A stretch of DNA of 64,000 bases from JAJRXR01 sp041987545 (lineage in GTDB: Bacteria > Planctomycetota > Phycisphaerae > Phycisphaerales > UBA1924). The notes under the pieces were generated by a model. That model did not search any database. It was not told the origin of the DNA and saw only the letters and a list, made by a program, of their open reading frames with translations. The position numbers and the translations under genes are program-made. The stretch spans positions 62,001 through 126,000 of the forward strand of contig JBHIWH010000001.1 in the NCBI GenBank assembly GCA_041987545.1, written 5' to 3'. Of the stretch, positions 25,196-32,702 are shown piece by piece (position 1 is the stretch's first letter; the number at the start of each line of letters is the position of its first letter).

Positions 25196-25326
25196 GACCC
25201 GCCCCGGTCGACGGCGAGGACACCGGCGGCGCCGGATGACGGCCGCTTATGGCTGCTGCGGTCAAGCCCTGACCAGGTTCACGGGCCACCCGCGCACCGG
25301 GCCCCGCCGCCGACCGAGAGCGGGTC
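25196..25326 (-). ncRNA. ffs: Bacterial small signal recognition particle RNA (4.5S)
   Basis: On the reverse strand the conserved domain IV is present: GUGAACCUGGUCAGG on the 5' side, a 10-nt apex GCUUGACCGC (25267-25258) and AGCAGCC on the 3' side. UCAGG and AGCAG form the symmetric loop bound by the Ffh M domain, and the apex length equals that of E. coli (UCCGGAAGGA). The tetraloop is UGAC-like (URRC) rather than GGAA. Flanking arms pair (GGCGGCG with CGCCGCC; GACCCGC at the 5' end with GCGGGUC at the 3' end), giving about 131 nt. The ends are inferred from this pairing. A TAGGAT hexamer stands about 6 nt upstream of the 5' end. Confidence 0.85.
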
Positions 25327-25332
25327 GCATCC

Positions 25333-25338
25333 ATCCTA
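25333..25338 (-). promoter_or_regulatory. Candidate -10 (TAGGAT) for SRP RNA
   Basis: TAGGAT on the reverse strand is placed 6 nt before the 5' end deduced from the terminal helix. Confidence 0.45.
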
Positions 25339-25349
25339 GCCGCCCTGCG

Positions 25350-25355
25350 TACAGT
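25350..25355 (+). promoter_or_regulatory. Candidate -10 (TACAGT) for PIN-TRAM gene
   Basis: TACAGT ends 9 nt before the ATG at 25365 and no Shine-Dalgarno sequence precedes that ATG. Confidence 0.4.
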
Positions 25356-25364
25356 TGCCCGTCG

Positions 25365-26672
25365 ATGGGGACCCCGATGCCAGACCAAGGCCCGCACCAG
25401 GGCGATCACGGCTTCCGCCGGGGGGCCAGCCGCGCCGCCAACCCCCTCGACGCCCTCGAACGCCAGCGCCGCCTCCTCCTCCGCCTGGTCCGCATCGCCT
25501 TCGTCATCCTCTTCGCCGTCATCACGGGCCTCTCCCTGATCGGCGCCGGCCTCGCCGAGGACCGGGCGCCCCTGTACTGGCCCTACACGCTGGCGATCTC
25601 GATCGTCGTCTTCGGCATCATCGTCGCCGCCGACCTGCTCACGCCCAGCAAGAAGATCTCCACCATCGTCAGCCTGGTGCTGGGCCTGCTGGCCGCCATG
25701 CTCGCGACCGCCGCCATCGGGTTCGTGTTTGATCTCCTGGCCAGCACGTGGGACATCACGGGCGACGGCCTGCAGCTGCTGGCCATCACCAAGATCCTCA
25801 TCGGCGCGGGCCTGGCCTACCTCGCGATCTCGACGATCCTGCAGACACAGGACGACTTCCGTCTCGTCATCCCGTACGTCGAGTTCGCGAAACAAATGCG
25901 CGGCGCCCGCCCGCTCGTGCTCGACTCCTCCGCCATCATCGACGCCCGCATCGTCGAGGTCGGCGCCACGGGCCTCGTCCAGTCCCCCGTCGTCATCCCC
26001 AGCTTCGTCGTCGGCGAGCTGCAGCTCCTGGCCGACAGCGGGGACAAGCTCACCCGCGCCAAGGGCCGCCGGGGCCTGGAGATCATCTCCAAGCTGCAGA
26101 GAACCGCGACGCTCGACGTCTCGATCGACGAGACCCCGATCCCGGGCAAGGCGGTCGATCAGATGCTGGTGGAGCTGGCGCGGCGCTTGCCGGGCATGGT
26201 CGTGACCAACGACGTGGCGCTGGCCCGGATCGCGGAGATCCAGGGCGTGCCCGTCCTGAACATCAACGACCTGGCCAACGCCCTCAAGCCCAGCGTCATC
26301 CCGGGCGAGACGCTGCGGCTGAAGATCATCAAGCAGGGCGAGCAGCCCGGGCAGGGCGTGGGGTACCTGGAAGACGGCACGATGATCGTCGCCGAGGACG
26401 GGCAGTCGCACATCGGCTCGCTCGTCGAGCTGCGCGTGACGAGCACGCTGCAGACCTCGGCCGGTCGTCTGATCTTCGGCCGCGTTGATCTGGCCTCCGA
26501 GGGCGAGCGGCACGAGGCCCAGTCCGCGCCCCAGCCCGCGACGCACGAGGCCCCTCAGCAGGCCGACGCGCACGCCGACGAGCCCCGAGTCCCGGACGCG
26601 ACGCACAGCGCCCCGCCGCCCAGGCCGGGCCGCTCGGTCCGCGGCGGCTCGCCCCGCAACCCGCGGCGATAG
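25365..26672 (+). CDS. Membrane-bound PIN-TRAM domain protein (YacL-like)
   Basis: 435 aa if started at 25365; an ATG at 25377 is an alternative. Four transmembrane helices (about residues 35-160) are followed by a PIN nuclease fold beginning RPLVLDSSAIIDARI, with later acidic residues in VVTNDVALARIAE and NINDLANAL that complete the metal site. A TRAM domain (GETLRLKIIKQGEQPGQGVG and onward) follows, then a disordered Pro/Ala/His tail. This is the order of Bacillus YacL and its relatives. The protein is a membrane-tethered ribonuclease candidate. The start is divergent from the SRP RNA, with about 39 nt between. Confidence 0.88.
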   Translation: MGTPMPDQGPHQGDHGFRRGASRAANPLDALERQRRLLLRLVRIAFVILFAVITGLSLIGAGLAEDRAPLYWPYTLAISIVVFGIIVAADLLTPSKKISTIVSLVLGLLAAMLATAAIGFVFDLLASTWDITGDGLQLLAITKILIGAGLAYLAISTILQTQDDFRLVIPYVEFAKQMRGARPLVLDSSAIIDARIVEVGATGLVQSPVVIPSFVVGELQLLADSGDKLTRAKGRRGLEIISKLQRTATLDVSIDETPIPGKAVDQMLVELARRLPGMVVTNDVALARIAEIQGVPVLNINDLANALKPSVIPGETLRLKIIKQGEQPGQGVGYLEDGTMIVAEDGQSHIGSLVELRVTSTLQTSAGRLIFGRVDLASEGERHEAQSAPQPATHEAPQQADAHADEPRVPDATHSAPPPRPGRSVRGGSPRNPRR

Positions 26673-26726
26673 CACACCGACGGACTAGCGTCCGCGGCCC
26701 CGTTCACACGCGTTCGCCCGCCGCGC

Positions 26727-26755
26727 TTGGGTCGCCGCGTCCTGGGTGGTAGCCT
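26727..26755 (+). promoter_or_regulatory. Candidate sigma-70-type promoter of dockerin gene
   Basis: TTGGGT (26727-26732), a 17-nt spacer and TAGCCT (26750-26755), about 50 nt before the ATG at 26805. This gene has a normal leader with AAGGGGAA as ribosome-binding site. Confidence 0.35.
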
Positions 26756-26804
26756 CGGGTGGAACCCGGGGCGACCCGCCGCCCCACGCTCGAAGGGGAA
26801 CACG

Positions 26805-27770
26805 ATGACCGCCACCCGCCTCGTCTCCATCTCCGCGTGCCTCGTCGGTCTCGCCACGAACGCCCACGCCGCCCCGCCGAGCAATGACCAGGCGGCCGTC
26901 GAGTCGGCGTGCGCCGTCGCCCACGCCCCCCTCGCGGGCCTCGCACCTCCGCCATCCTCGATCCCACGCGGCTCGGGCCCCGCCTGCCCCAACTGCGTCA
27001 TCGAGCTGCACGTCGTCGTGGACACCGCCTTCCAGCAGGCCCACGGCCCTGACACCGTCGCCGTCGCCATCGACACCGTCGACCGCGCCGACGAGATCCT
27101 GAGCGCCCCCCAGGCCGAGGGCGGGCTCGAGCTGCGCCTCATCGACACATTCGGCACCAAGTTCGCCGGGCCCAACCCCTGGACCCACAGCTCCGACGGC
27201 TTCACCCTCCTCTCCAACTTCCGAAACTGGGTCAACGCCGAGCTCGATCTCCCGGGCGAGACCCGCGACCTGGTCGTCCTGTTCACGGGCGCCAACCTCA
27301 ACGGCTCGCTCTACGCCGTCTCGTTCCCGAACTCGCTCTGCTCCCACGCCGCCATCGCCGTCATCTCCATCCCCGTCGCCGATACCGAGTTCGACGCCAA
27401 CCTGCTCGTGCACACCATCGGGCACATGCTCGGCGCCGGGCACGACGGCGTCGATAACGGCTGCGACCCGGACGACTACATCATGTCGGCGACCATCAAC
27501 GCGCTCGACCCTGCGACCGAGTTCAGCCAGTGCTCGATCGACGAGGTCAACGCCTTCATCGACGCGAACGGGTCCTGCCTGGCGCCCTACCCCTGCAGCG
27601 CCATCGACTACGCCGAGCCCTTCGGCGTGCTGAACTTCTCCGACGTGCTCGAGTTCCTCGTGCGGTTCGCGGCGATGGACCACACCGCCAATCTCGCGCC
27701 GGACTTCAGCGTCTTCGACTTCTCCGACGTGCTCGCGTTCCTCACCGCGTTCGGCGAGGGCTGCCCGTAG
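26805..27770 (+). CDS. Exported GC-dockerin protein with inactive metalloprotease-like domain
   Basis: 321 aa with a signal peptide (ending ATNAHA). The body follows the reprolysin-like zinc protease order. The zinc motif, though, is H203-T-I-G-H207-M-L-G-A-G-H213-D: all three histidine ligands and the glycine are kept, but the catalytic glutamate (HExxH) is threonine. A Met-turn-like YIMSA follows. The C-terminus has two GC-dockerin repeats (AEPFGVLNFSDVLEFL and FSVFDFSDVLAFLTAF) ending GCP. It is probably a secreted binding protein rather than a protease; this is inferred from the missing Glu. The 3' end overlaps the convergent HTH gene by 29 nt. Confidence 0.8.
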   Translation: MTATRLVSISACLVGLATNAHAAPPSNDQAAVESACAVAHAPLAGLAPPPSSIPRGSGPACPNCVIELHVVVDTAFQQAHGPDTVAVAIDTVDRADEILSAPQAEGGLELRLIDTFGTKFAGPNPWTHSSDGFTLLSNFRNWVNAELDLPGETRDLVVLFTGANLNGSLYAVSFPNSLCSHAAIAVISIPVADTEFDANLLVHTIGHMLGAGHDGVDNGCDPDDYIMSATINALDPATEFSQCSIDEVNAFIDANGSCLAPYPCSAIDYAEPFGVLNFSDVLEFLVRFAAMDHTANLAPDFSVFDFSDVLAFLTAFGEGCP

Positions 27771-28362
27771 CCGCGCCCGCGGCGCCCCGCGTCGGGTGCT
27801 CCATCAGCGTGACGCTCACCTGGCGCTTGCCGCCAGCGCGCGATTTGTTCTTGAACATGGCCGCGACTGCGTCGACGCGGCGGTTCAGCTCCGCCAGCTC
27901 CTCGTCATCGAACCACCCGAACTCGGTGAAGAAGTGCGTATCCCGCGTCTCGCCGCTGACCTCGGCTCGCCGGCCCTCCAGGACGCCCACGATCTCACGC
28001 AGCGCGTTTCGGCTCATCGCCCGGACGAAGGCCACCAGCGCCTCGAGCTTCGCCGGGCTCCTCGGGCTGTACCGGAACCAGACCTCCCCGCTCGAGAACA
28101 CGCGCGCGTCGCGCTTGCCCGTCGATCGGGTGCCCTCCTCGCGGAGCACGCCCGCGTCCAGCAGCCGGTCGATGTGCCGATAGAGCGTCGGCGCCGGCCT
28201 CTGCAGGTCGCCCGCGATCTCGCTCACCGACGCCTCTCCCCGCGCCACCACGACCTGGACGATCGCGTGCCGCAGCGGCGAGGCGACCGCCCGGATCGCG
28301 ACCGCGTCGTCGAGCACCGTGTCGCCCGGGGCCGGGCGCCTCGTCTGATCTGATCGCGGCAT
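27742..28362 (-). CDS. Winged-helix transcriptional regulator
   Basis: 206 aa. Residues about 20-95 form a winged helix of the ArsR/HTH_20 type: IRAVASPLRHAIVQVVVARG, then VSEIAGDLQRPAPTLYRHID as the recognition helix, and a wing containing REEGTRSTGKRDARVF. The C-terminal half is helical (AFVRAMSRNALREIVGVLEG) and ends in a basic tail. No metal-binding cysteine cluster is seen. An AT-rich island with TATAAT on this strand lies upstream and is shared with the divergent dockerin gene, so autoregulation and control of that gene are plausible. A TTG three codons earlier is an alternative start. Confidence 0.75.
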   Translation of the reverse strand: MPRSDQTRRPAPGDTVLDDAVAIRAVASPLRHAIVQVVVARGEASVSEIAGDLQRPAPTLYRHIDRLLDAGVLREEGTRSTGKRDARVFSSGEVWFRYSPRSPAKLEALVAFVRAMSRNALREIVGVLEGRRAEVSGETRDTHFFTEFGWFDDEELAELNRRVDAVAAMFKNKSRAGGKRQVSVTLMEHPTRGAAGAATGSPRRTR

Positions 28363-28389
28363 GGGCCACAACCTAGGCGATCGCCGAGG

Positions 28390-28446
28390 GCCGTGGGGGT
28401 TTTAAATTTCGCATAGTGCAACCAACACGAATTATATCGGTATGAT
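28390..28446. promoter_or_regulatory. AT-rich divergent promoter/operator island
   Basis: A rare low-GC stretch in this window. It holds TATAAT on the reverse strand (28436-28431), TATGAT on the forward strand (28441-28446) and an imperfect inverted repeat AATTTCG...CGAATT around 28404-28434. It lies between the HTH gene and a GC-dockerin gene. Confidence 0.55.
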
Positions 28447-28495
28447 CAATCGCGTGGGGAGGGGCGAGCACGCCGCCCGCCCGGGAGGAAACAGC

Positions 28496-29467
28496 ATGCC
28501 CGCCAAAGCACCGTGCGCGATCGCCGCGCTCGCACTCGCCGCGTTCTCCGTCTTTGCCCGGGGTGGCCCGGCCGCCGAGCCCGTCCCCAGCCCGTTCCTC
28601 GAGGACTTCGAGGCGTACACCGCCGACCAGCCCGCGCCCCCGCCCTGGATCGACATCGCCTTCCGGGTCGACGGCACCTCCGTCCCCGCGCCCTCCATCC
28701 TCGTCGTGGACACCACGGGACCGGACGGGCTCCCCACCCGGGCGTACCGGAACATCAACGCCGTCGGCGACAACTCGGGCGCCTACGCCCCCTTCGCCGA
28801 GGCCCGGTACCACCGCCTGAGCACCGACGTCCGAATCGACCAGTTCACCAACAACCCCGCCCCGCACTTCGGCTGGCCCAGCGCGATCGGCTTCACCCAC
28901 GACACGGGCCAGCCCGACATCGACGCCGACCCCCAGGTCCTCGTCTACGCGTGGCTCGACCGCCAGTGGTACCTCTTCCTCGGCGGCGTCGGCATGCCCT
29001 CCCGCAACCTCCGCATCATCACGCCCCCCATCGTCGAGGGCGAGTGGGTCCGCGTCAGCATCCAGCTCGACACCCTCACCGGGCGCACCGACGCCTGGAT
29101 CGACGACGCCGACGGGAACCGCCTGGGCCAGCGCTCCACCACGCCCACGCCCTGGGAAACCGAGGTCGGCGAGTTCGACGGCATCGTCCTCTTCGACGGC
29201 GAGGGCGGCGTCGGGCAGCCCGGGTTCGTCCCGGGCGACCAGAGCGGCATCGCCACCTACGACAACCTCCGCTACGACCGCCTCCCCGACTGCCCCGCCG
29301 ACACGGCGGCGCCCCTGGGCGTCATCGACTTCTCCGACGTGCTCGCGTTCCTCTCGGCCTTCGGCGCCGGCGAGCCCCTCGCCGACGTCGCCACCCCCCT
29401 GGGCGTCCACGATTTCAGCGACATCGTCGCCTTCCTCGCGTACTTCAACGCCGCCTGCCCCGGCTAG
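28496..29467 (+). CDS. Exported GC-dockerin protein, unknown passenger
   Basis: 323 aa. The ATG at 28496 is preceded by GGGAGGAAACAGC, a strong ribosome-binding site. A signal peptide (AIAALALAAFSVFARG) is followed by a beta-rich domain of about 220 residues. This includes FLEDFEAYTADQP and a later DNLRYDRL, which resemble the ends of concanavalin-like/LamG sandwiches. The C-terminus has two repeats (PLGVIDFSDVLAFLSAF and PLGVHDFSDIVAFLAYF) ending CPG. The GC-type dockerin is thought to serve sorting or anchoring in Phycisphaerae. No catalytic residue is evident. It diverges from the HTH regulator. Confidence 0.78.
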   Translation: MPAKAPCAIAALALAAFSVFARGGPAAEPVPSPFLEDFEAYTADQPAPPPWIDIAFRVDGTSVPAPSILVVDTTGPDGLPTRAYRNINAVGDNSGAYAPFAEARYHRLSTDVRIDQFTNNPAPHFGWPSAIGFTHDTGQPDIDADPQVLVYAWLDRQWYLFLGGVGMPSRNLRIITPPIVEGEWVRVSIQLDTLTGRTDAWIDDADGNRLGQRSTTPTPWETEVGEFDGIVLFDGEGGVGQPGFVPGDQSGIATYDNLRYDRLPDCPADTAAPLGVIDFSDVLAFLSAFGAGEPLADVATPLGVHDFSDIVAFLAYFNAACPG

Positions 29468-29549
29468 GACCCGCGGCGCCAAACGACAAAGGGGGCCCGG
29501 GATGCCGGGCCCCCTCGGGGCTTCGCGATCGCTCGGCGGGCGGCCCGCC

Positions 29550-30167
29550 TCAGGTGTACTTCCGCACCACGCCCTTGACGATCCCCTGCACCTGGCAGAA
29601 CTTCACTCGGATCGGCTCGAAGTCCGGGTTGGCCGGCTGCAGGCGGATGTGGTCCGCCTCCTTGTAGAACGTCTTGAGCGTGGTCTGCCCGTCCTCGAGC
29701 AGGGCGACGATCCGGTCGCCGTTGTGCGCCACCTGCGCCCGCTCGAGGAGGATGATGTCCCCGTCGAGGATACCCTCGTCGCGCATCGAGTCGCCGTCAA
29801 CCTTCAGGGCGAACATCGAGTCGCCCTTCTCCTCGCTCGCGCCCAGGAAGTCGGCGATGTCGATCTCGTCGATGTCCGCGACCTTCTCGATCGGGTTGCC
29901 CGCGGCGATCTTGCCGACCATCGGGTACCGCAGCGGCCTCGACTCGTCGGGGACCGCGATCCCCTCAGCGATCGACAAAGAGCGAGCCTTGTTCGGCTCG
30001 CGCACGAGTGCGCCCTTCTTGATGAGCGCCTCGACGTGCTCGAACACGGTGACCTTGCTCACGCCGATCTCGTCGGCGAGCTCCTGCATCGTCGGGGAAT
30101 AGCCACGCCGAATGCGCGAGTCCCGGATGAGCTGCAGGATGCGGAGCTGCTTGGGTGTCAGATTCAT
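29550..30167 (-). CDS. lexA: LexA repressor
   Basis: 205 aa, full length. The N-terminal winged helix reads LTPKQLRILQLIRDSRIRRG, with MQELADEIGVSKVTVFEHVE as helix-turn-helix. The self-cleavage site is A89-G90. The catalytic dyad is S127 in DGDSMRDEGI and K165 in TTLKTFY. The protein represses DNA-damage genes and is cleaved with RecA filaments. The ATG at 30167 is preceded by AAGGACGG. A probable small gene upstream runs into it, and the nearest clear promoter (30560-30588) is upstream of that gene. Confidence 0.93.
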   Translation of the reverse strand: MNLTPKQLRILQLIRDSRIRRGYSPTMQELADEIGVSKVTVFEHVEALIKKGALVREPNKARSLSIAEGIAVPDESRPLRYPMVGKIAAGNPIEKVADIDEIDIADFLGASEEKGDSMFALKVDGDSMRDEGILDGDIILLERAQVAHNGDRIVALLEDGQTTLKTFYKEADHIRLQPANPDFEPIRVKFCQVQGIVKGVVRKYT

Positions 30168-30483
30168 GCCGTCCGTCCTTTCCGATCCCGCCCCCGTGTC
30201 CTGTCATGGCCAGTGCCGTCGGCCGCTCCCCGAGGCGCGCCGCCAGCCGCCCCAGTCGGCGCCTGGCCGCCCCCATCCGGTCCACCTGCGCCGCCAGCGC
30301 GACGACCGCCCCGCCCAGCGCGCCGGCCCGCCTGGCCAGCTCCGCCGCCGGGCCCGCGCTGGCGCGATCCGCCCGATCCTCCTCGGGCCGGAGCGTCAGC
30401 AGAGAGCGACCTCGGGCCGCCCCGTCGTAGCCCAGCACGTACGAGCCCCCGGGCCCGAGCTTGACCAGTGCCGTCCGATCCAT
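29965..30483 (-). CDS. Possible small gene upstream of and overlapping lexA
   Basis: A frame from the ATG at 30483 (TALVKLGPGGSYVLGYDG...) shows strong third-position GC up to about 30200. It encodes a basic helical stretch (LARRAGALGGAVVALAAQVD). After that the codon pattern fades and the frame runs on for 203 nt inside lexA to a stop at 29965. That overlap is unusual. Either the true product ends near 30190 after a one-base shift (a TGA lies in the adjacent frame there), or the tail is non-native. No family is recognised. A promoter just upstream suggests it is read together with lexA. Confidence 0.4.
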   Translation of the reverse strand: MDRTALVKLGPGGSYVLGYDGAARGRSLLTLRPEEDRADRASAGPAAELARRAGALGGAVVALAAQVDRMGAARRRLGRLAARLGERPTALAMTGHGGGIGKDGRHESDTQAAPHPAAHPGLAHSAWLFPDDAGARRRDRREQGHRVRARRGAHQEGRTRARAEQGSLFVDR

Positions 30484-30915
30484 CGTGCGACCTCTCGCCG
30501 CCCGCCTCGAACATGCCACGCTCCCGGTTGGACCCGTCCGTGCCCATCAACCAATCAAAGTCCTATCACGGACCCCGACCAGAGTCAAGGCATTTGTTGG
30601 GGTATTCCGCGGGAAACGTTCGCGGGTGGCCTCTCTGCGGCCCTCGCAGGCGGTTCGGCCCCGGTCCTCCGCCCGAAACCGTCGGCCCCGCGAGGCCTGA
30701 CGTCAGTCACTTGCCCTGCCGATCCCCGGCGTCTCTGTGATCGTCCCCCACGCCCAACGGACCCCAACTTTTGATGAGCAATGTTCGGGTGAAGATAGGA
30801 TAGTCCGCCAGCCGCGATCACCCGCGACAGGCCCCGGGGATCGGGCGTTTTCTCGGACCTATAGGGCGATCGTCCGAGTGGCCGGGATCGGCCCGACCCG
30901 AACAGGCCCGCCCCG
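30484..30915. other. Intergenic region between lexA unit and dprA
   Basis: No convincing coding frame in 432 nt. It contains the lexA-side promoter and a TTCCGCGGGAA near-palindrome with GAAACGTTC next to it (about 30603-30622). An AT-richer patch with TTGATG...GATAGG on the forward strand lies around 30773-30800. A 7-bp inverted repeat CTCGGAC/GTCCGAG sits at 30852-30878 just behind dprA, without a T-run on the dprA side. Confidence 0.6.
30560..30588 (-). promoter_or_regulatory. Candidate promoter of the lexA transcript
   Basis: TTGACT (30588-30583), exactly 17 nt, then TAGGAC (30565-30560) on the reverse strand, about 75 nt before the ATG at 30483. The -35 is one base off consensus; the -10 is weak. 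Confidence 0.45.
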
Positions 30916-32112
30916 TCAGGCTCGGGAGATCTTCGAGCCGCGTCGCCGAACGCGGCCGGCGAGTTCCAGCCGGGTCAGCTCCGCCCGGACCGCCGAGGCC
31001 TCCATCCCGCTCGCCCGGGTCAGCTCGTCGGTGGTCATCTCGCCGTCGAGCGACTCGAGCAGGCGCCGCTGCTCGGGCGACGCCGCGGGCCCGGCCGCGT
31101 CCCGCCCGCGCTCGGACGCCGGCGCCCGGTCGAGCATCGAGGACTCGCGGACGCCCAATGGCTCGACGAACCTGGCCGCGTGCGTGCCCTGGAAGTGATG
31201 CCGCGCCGCGGACTCGAGCGGCCCGATGACGTCGCCCGGCTCGGTCGCGACCGCCGCCTCGCCCGATCGGAGCAGCGCAAGCGAGCCGCGGCTGGCCTCG
31301 GAGTCCACCCGACCGGGCAGCGCGAACACCTCGCGCCCCTGATCCTCGAGCGCCTGCCTGGCCGTGATCAGCGCCCCGGACCGCGCCCCGGCCTCGATCA
31401 CAAGAACGCCCAGCGACAGCCCGGAGATGATCCGGTTGCGCGCCGGGAAGTTCTCCGCCGCCGGCGGCGTGCCCACGGGCAGCTCGGAGACCACCGCCCC
31501 GCACCCCTCGCCCACGATGCGCTCGAACAGGTCCTCGTTCTCCGGCGGGTACGCCCGCCCCAGCCCGCACCCAAGCACGACGATCGTCCGCCCGCCCGCC
31601 CGCAGCGCGCCCCGGTGGGCGGCGGTGTCGATCCCGCGCGCGCCGCCCGAGACGACGGTCAGGCCCGAGGAGGCCAGCGCGCCCGCGAACCGCTCGCTCT
31701 GCTCGATCCCGTACGCGGTGCACCGCCGCGAGCCGACCATCGCGACCGGGTAGCGGTCTGCGTCGTCGGGCTCGATCGATCCCCGGACCATGAGCACGGG
31801 CGGCGCCGACGGGATCTCGGCCAGCAGCGGGGGATACCCGGGCCCGCCCCGGACCAGCACGCGGGCGCCCAGCGATTCGAGCCGCCCGATCTCGTCATCG
31901 ACGAGCGACGCCGACTCGCGCATGCCCCTGGCGAGCTTGGCCGACAGCCCGGGCCCGATGCCGCGGACACCCTCGAGTTCCTTGGCCGACGCGTCGAGAA
32001 CCCGCGCCGCGCCACCGAACCGCTCGAGCAGCCGCTCGATCAGGATCGGCCCCAGGCCCGGCGTCAGCGTCAGGCGCAGCAGCGCACGGATGGAGTTGTC
32101 GTCGGCGTCCAC
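30916..32112 (-). CDS. dprA: DNA processing protein DprA/Smf
   Basis: 398 aa from the GTG at 32112; a TTG one codon earlier is possible. An N-terminal helix-hairpin-helix part (LTPGLGPILIERLLERFGG) precedes the Rossmann-fold DprA core. The core contains VAMVGSRRCTAYG, VSGGARGIDTAAHRGAL, SELPVGTPPAAENFPARNRI and GLSLGVLVIEAGARSGAL, all hallmark blocks. The C-terminal winged helix (MTTDELTRASGMEASAVRAE) is present. DprA loads RecA on incoming single-stranded DNA in natural transformation. A run of nine G lies just before the start. Confidence 0.93.
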   Translation of the reverse strand: MDADDNSIRALLRLTLTPGLGPILIERLLERFGGAARVLDASAKELEGVRGIGPGLSAKLARGMRESASLVDDEIGRLESLGARVLVRGGPGYPPLLAEIPSAPPVLMVRGSIEPDDADRYPVAMVGSRRCTAYGIEQSERFAGALASSGLTVVSGGARGIDTAAHRGALRAGGRTIVVLGCGLGRAYPPENEDLFERIVGEGCGAVVSELPVGTPPAAENFPARNRIISGLSLGVLVIEAGARSGALITARQALEDQGREVFALPGRVDSEASRGSLALLRSGEAAVATEPGDVIGPLESAARHHFQGTHAARFVEPLGVRESSMLDRAPASERGRDAAGPAASPEQRRLLESLDGEMTTDELTRASGMEASAVRAELTRLELAGRVRRRGSKISRA

Positions 32113-32135
32113 CAAGTTGCCCCCCCCCGCGTTGT

Positions 32136-32549
32136 CTATTCCTCGGGCGGCGCGAGCAGCACCCGGTCGTAGGGCACGCCCGGGTCGGCCGCGTCGTGGT
32201 CGATGATCCGCGCGAAGACCTCGACCTCCGTCCCCGCGTCCACGTCCGTGATCACGCGCTCCTGCACCACCACCTGGGGGTAGAAGAACGCCGGGTCCGG
32301 CCGACGCACGTTCAGCAGGATGTGCTTCACACCCCGCGGCGCCTTCTCCGAACGCACGAACTCGACCCGCCACCCCGCGTGGGGCGCCTCCATGACAACA
32401 AGCACGCGACCCTCGGCCTCGGCCAGCCGCATCGGCGGGCGGCTCATCGTCACGTCCGTCCGGATCGCTCGCCCCCCGCATCCCGCCAGCGCCACCCCCA
32501 GCGCGCACGCGGCGACGGCCAGCCCGATTCGAGCCCACAGCTTCTCCAC
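32136..32549 (-). CDS. Small lipoprotein of unknown function
   Basis: 137 aa from the GTG at 32549. The signal peptide IGLAVAACALGVALAGC ends in a lipobox (ALAGC), so the mature protein starts with an acylated cysteine. The body is a small beta-rich domain (RVLVVMEAPHAGWRVEFVRS and VKHILLNVRRPD) ending YDRVLLAPPEE. I recognise no family. TAGGAT at 32625-32620 may be the -10 of its promoter. It ends 23 nt before dprA and the two may be co-transcribed. Confidence 0.7.
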   Translation of the reverse strand: MEKLWARIGLAVAACALGVALAGCGGRAIRTDVTMSRPPMRLAEAEGRVLVVMEAPHAGWRVEFVRSEKAPRGVKHILLNVRRPDPAFFYPQVVVQERVITDVDAGTEVEVFARIIDHDAADPGVPYDRVLLAPPEE

Positions 32550-32702
32550 AGTCGGCGCCCCCTGCGTGCTTGCGGGCGGGAATCCGCCCTCGGATCGCGG
32601 CGAGAGCCTCGCCACGTGTATCCTACCGCCTCCGGAGGGCGATGTTCCCCCTCCGTTCGGACAGCACGCCATCCAGGCACGAGCAGGCGCACGGAGGCCC
32701 CT

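Noticed and set aside
30164..30550. A 128-codon frame ending in ATGA overlap with lexA
   Set aside because: Despite the neat junction its third codon positions are not GC-rich and its composition is Gly/Arg low complexity; the adjacent frame from 30483 has the coding signature.
30852..30878. Terminator for dprA from CTCGGAC/GTCCGAG
   Set aside because: On the dprA strand the stem is followed by AAAA, not a T-run, and the stem is only 7 bp.
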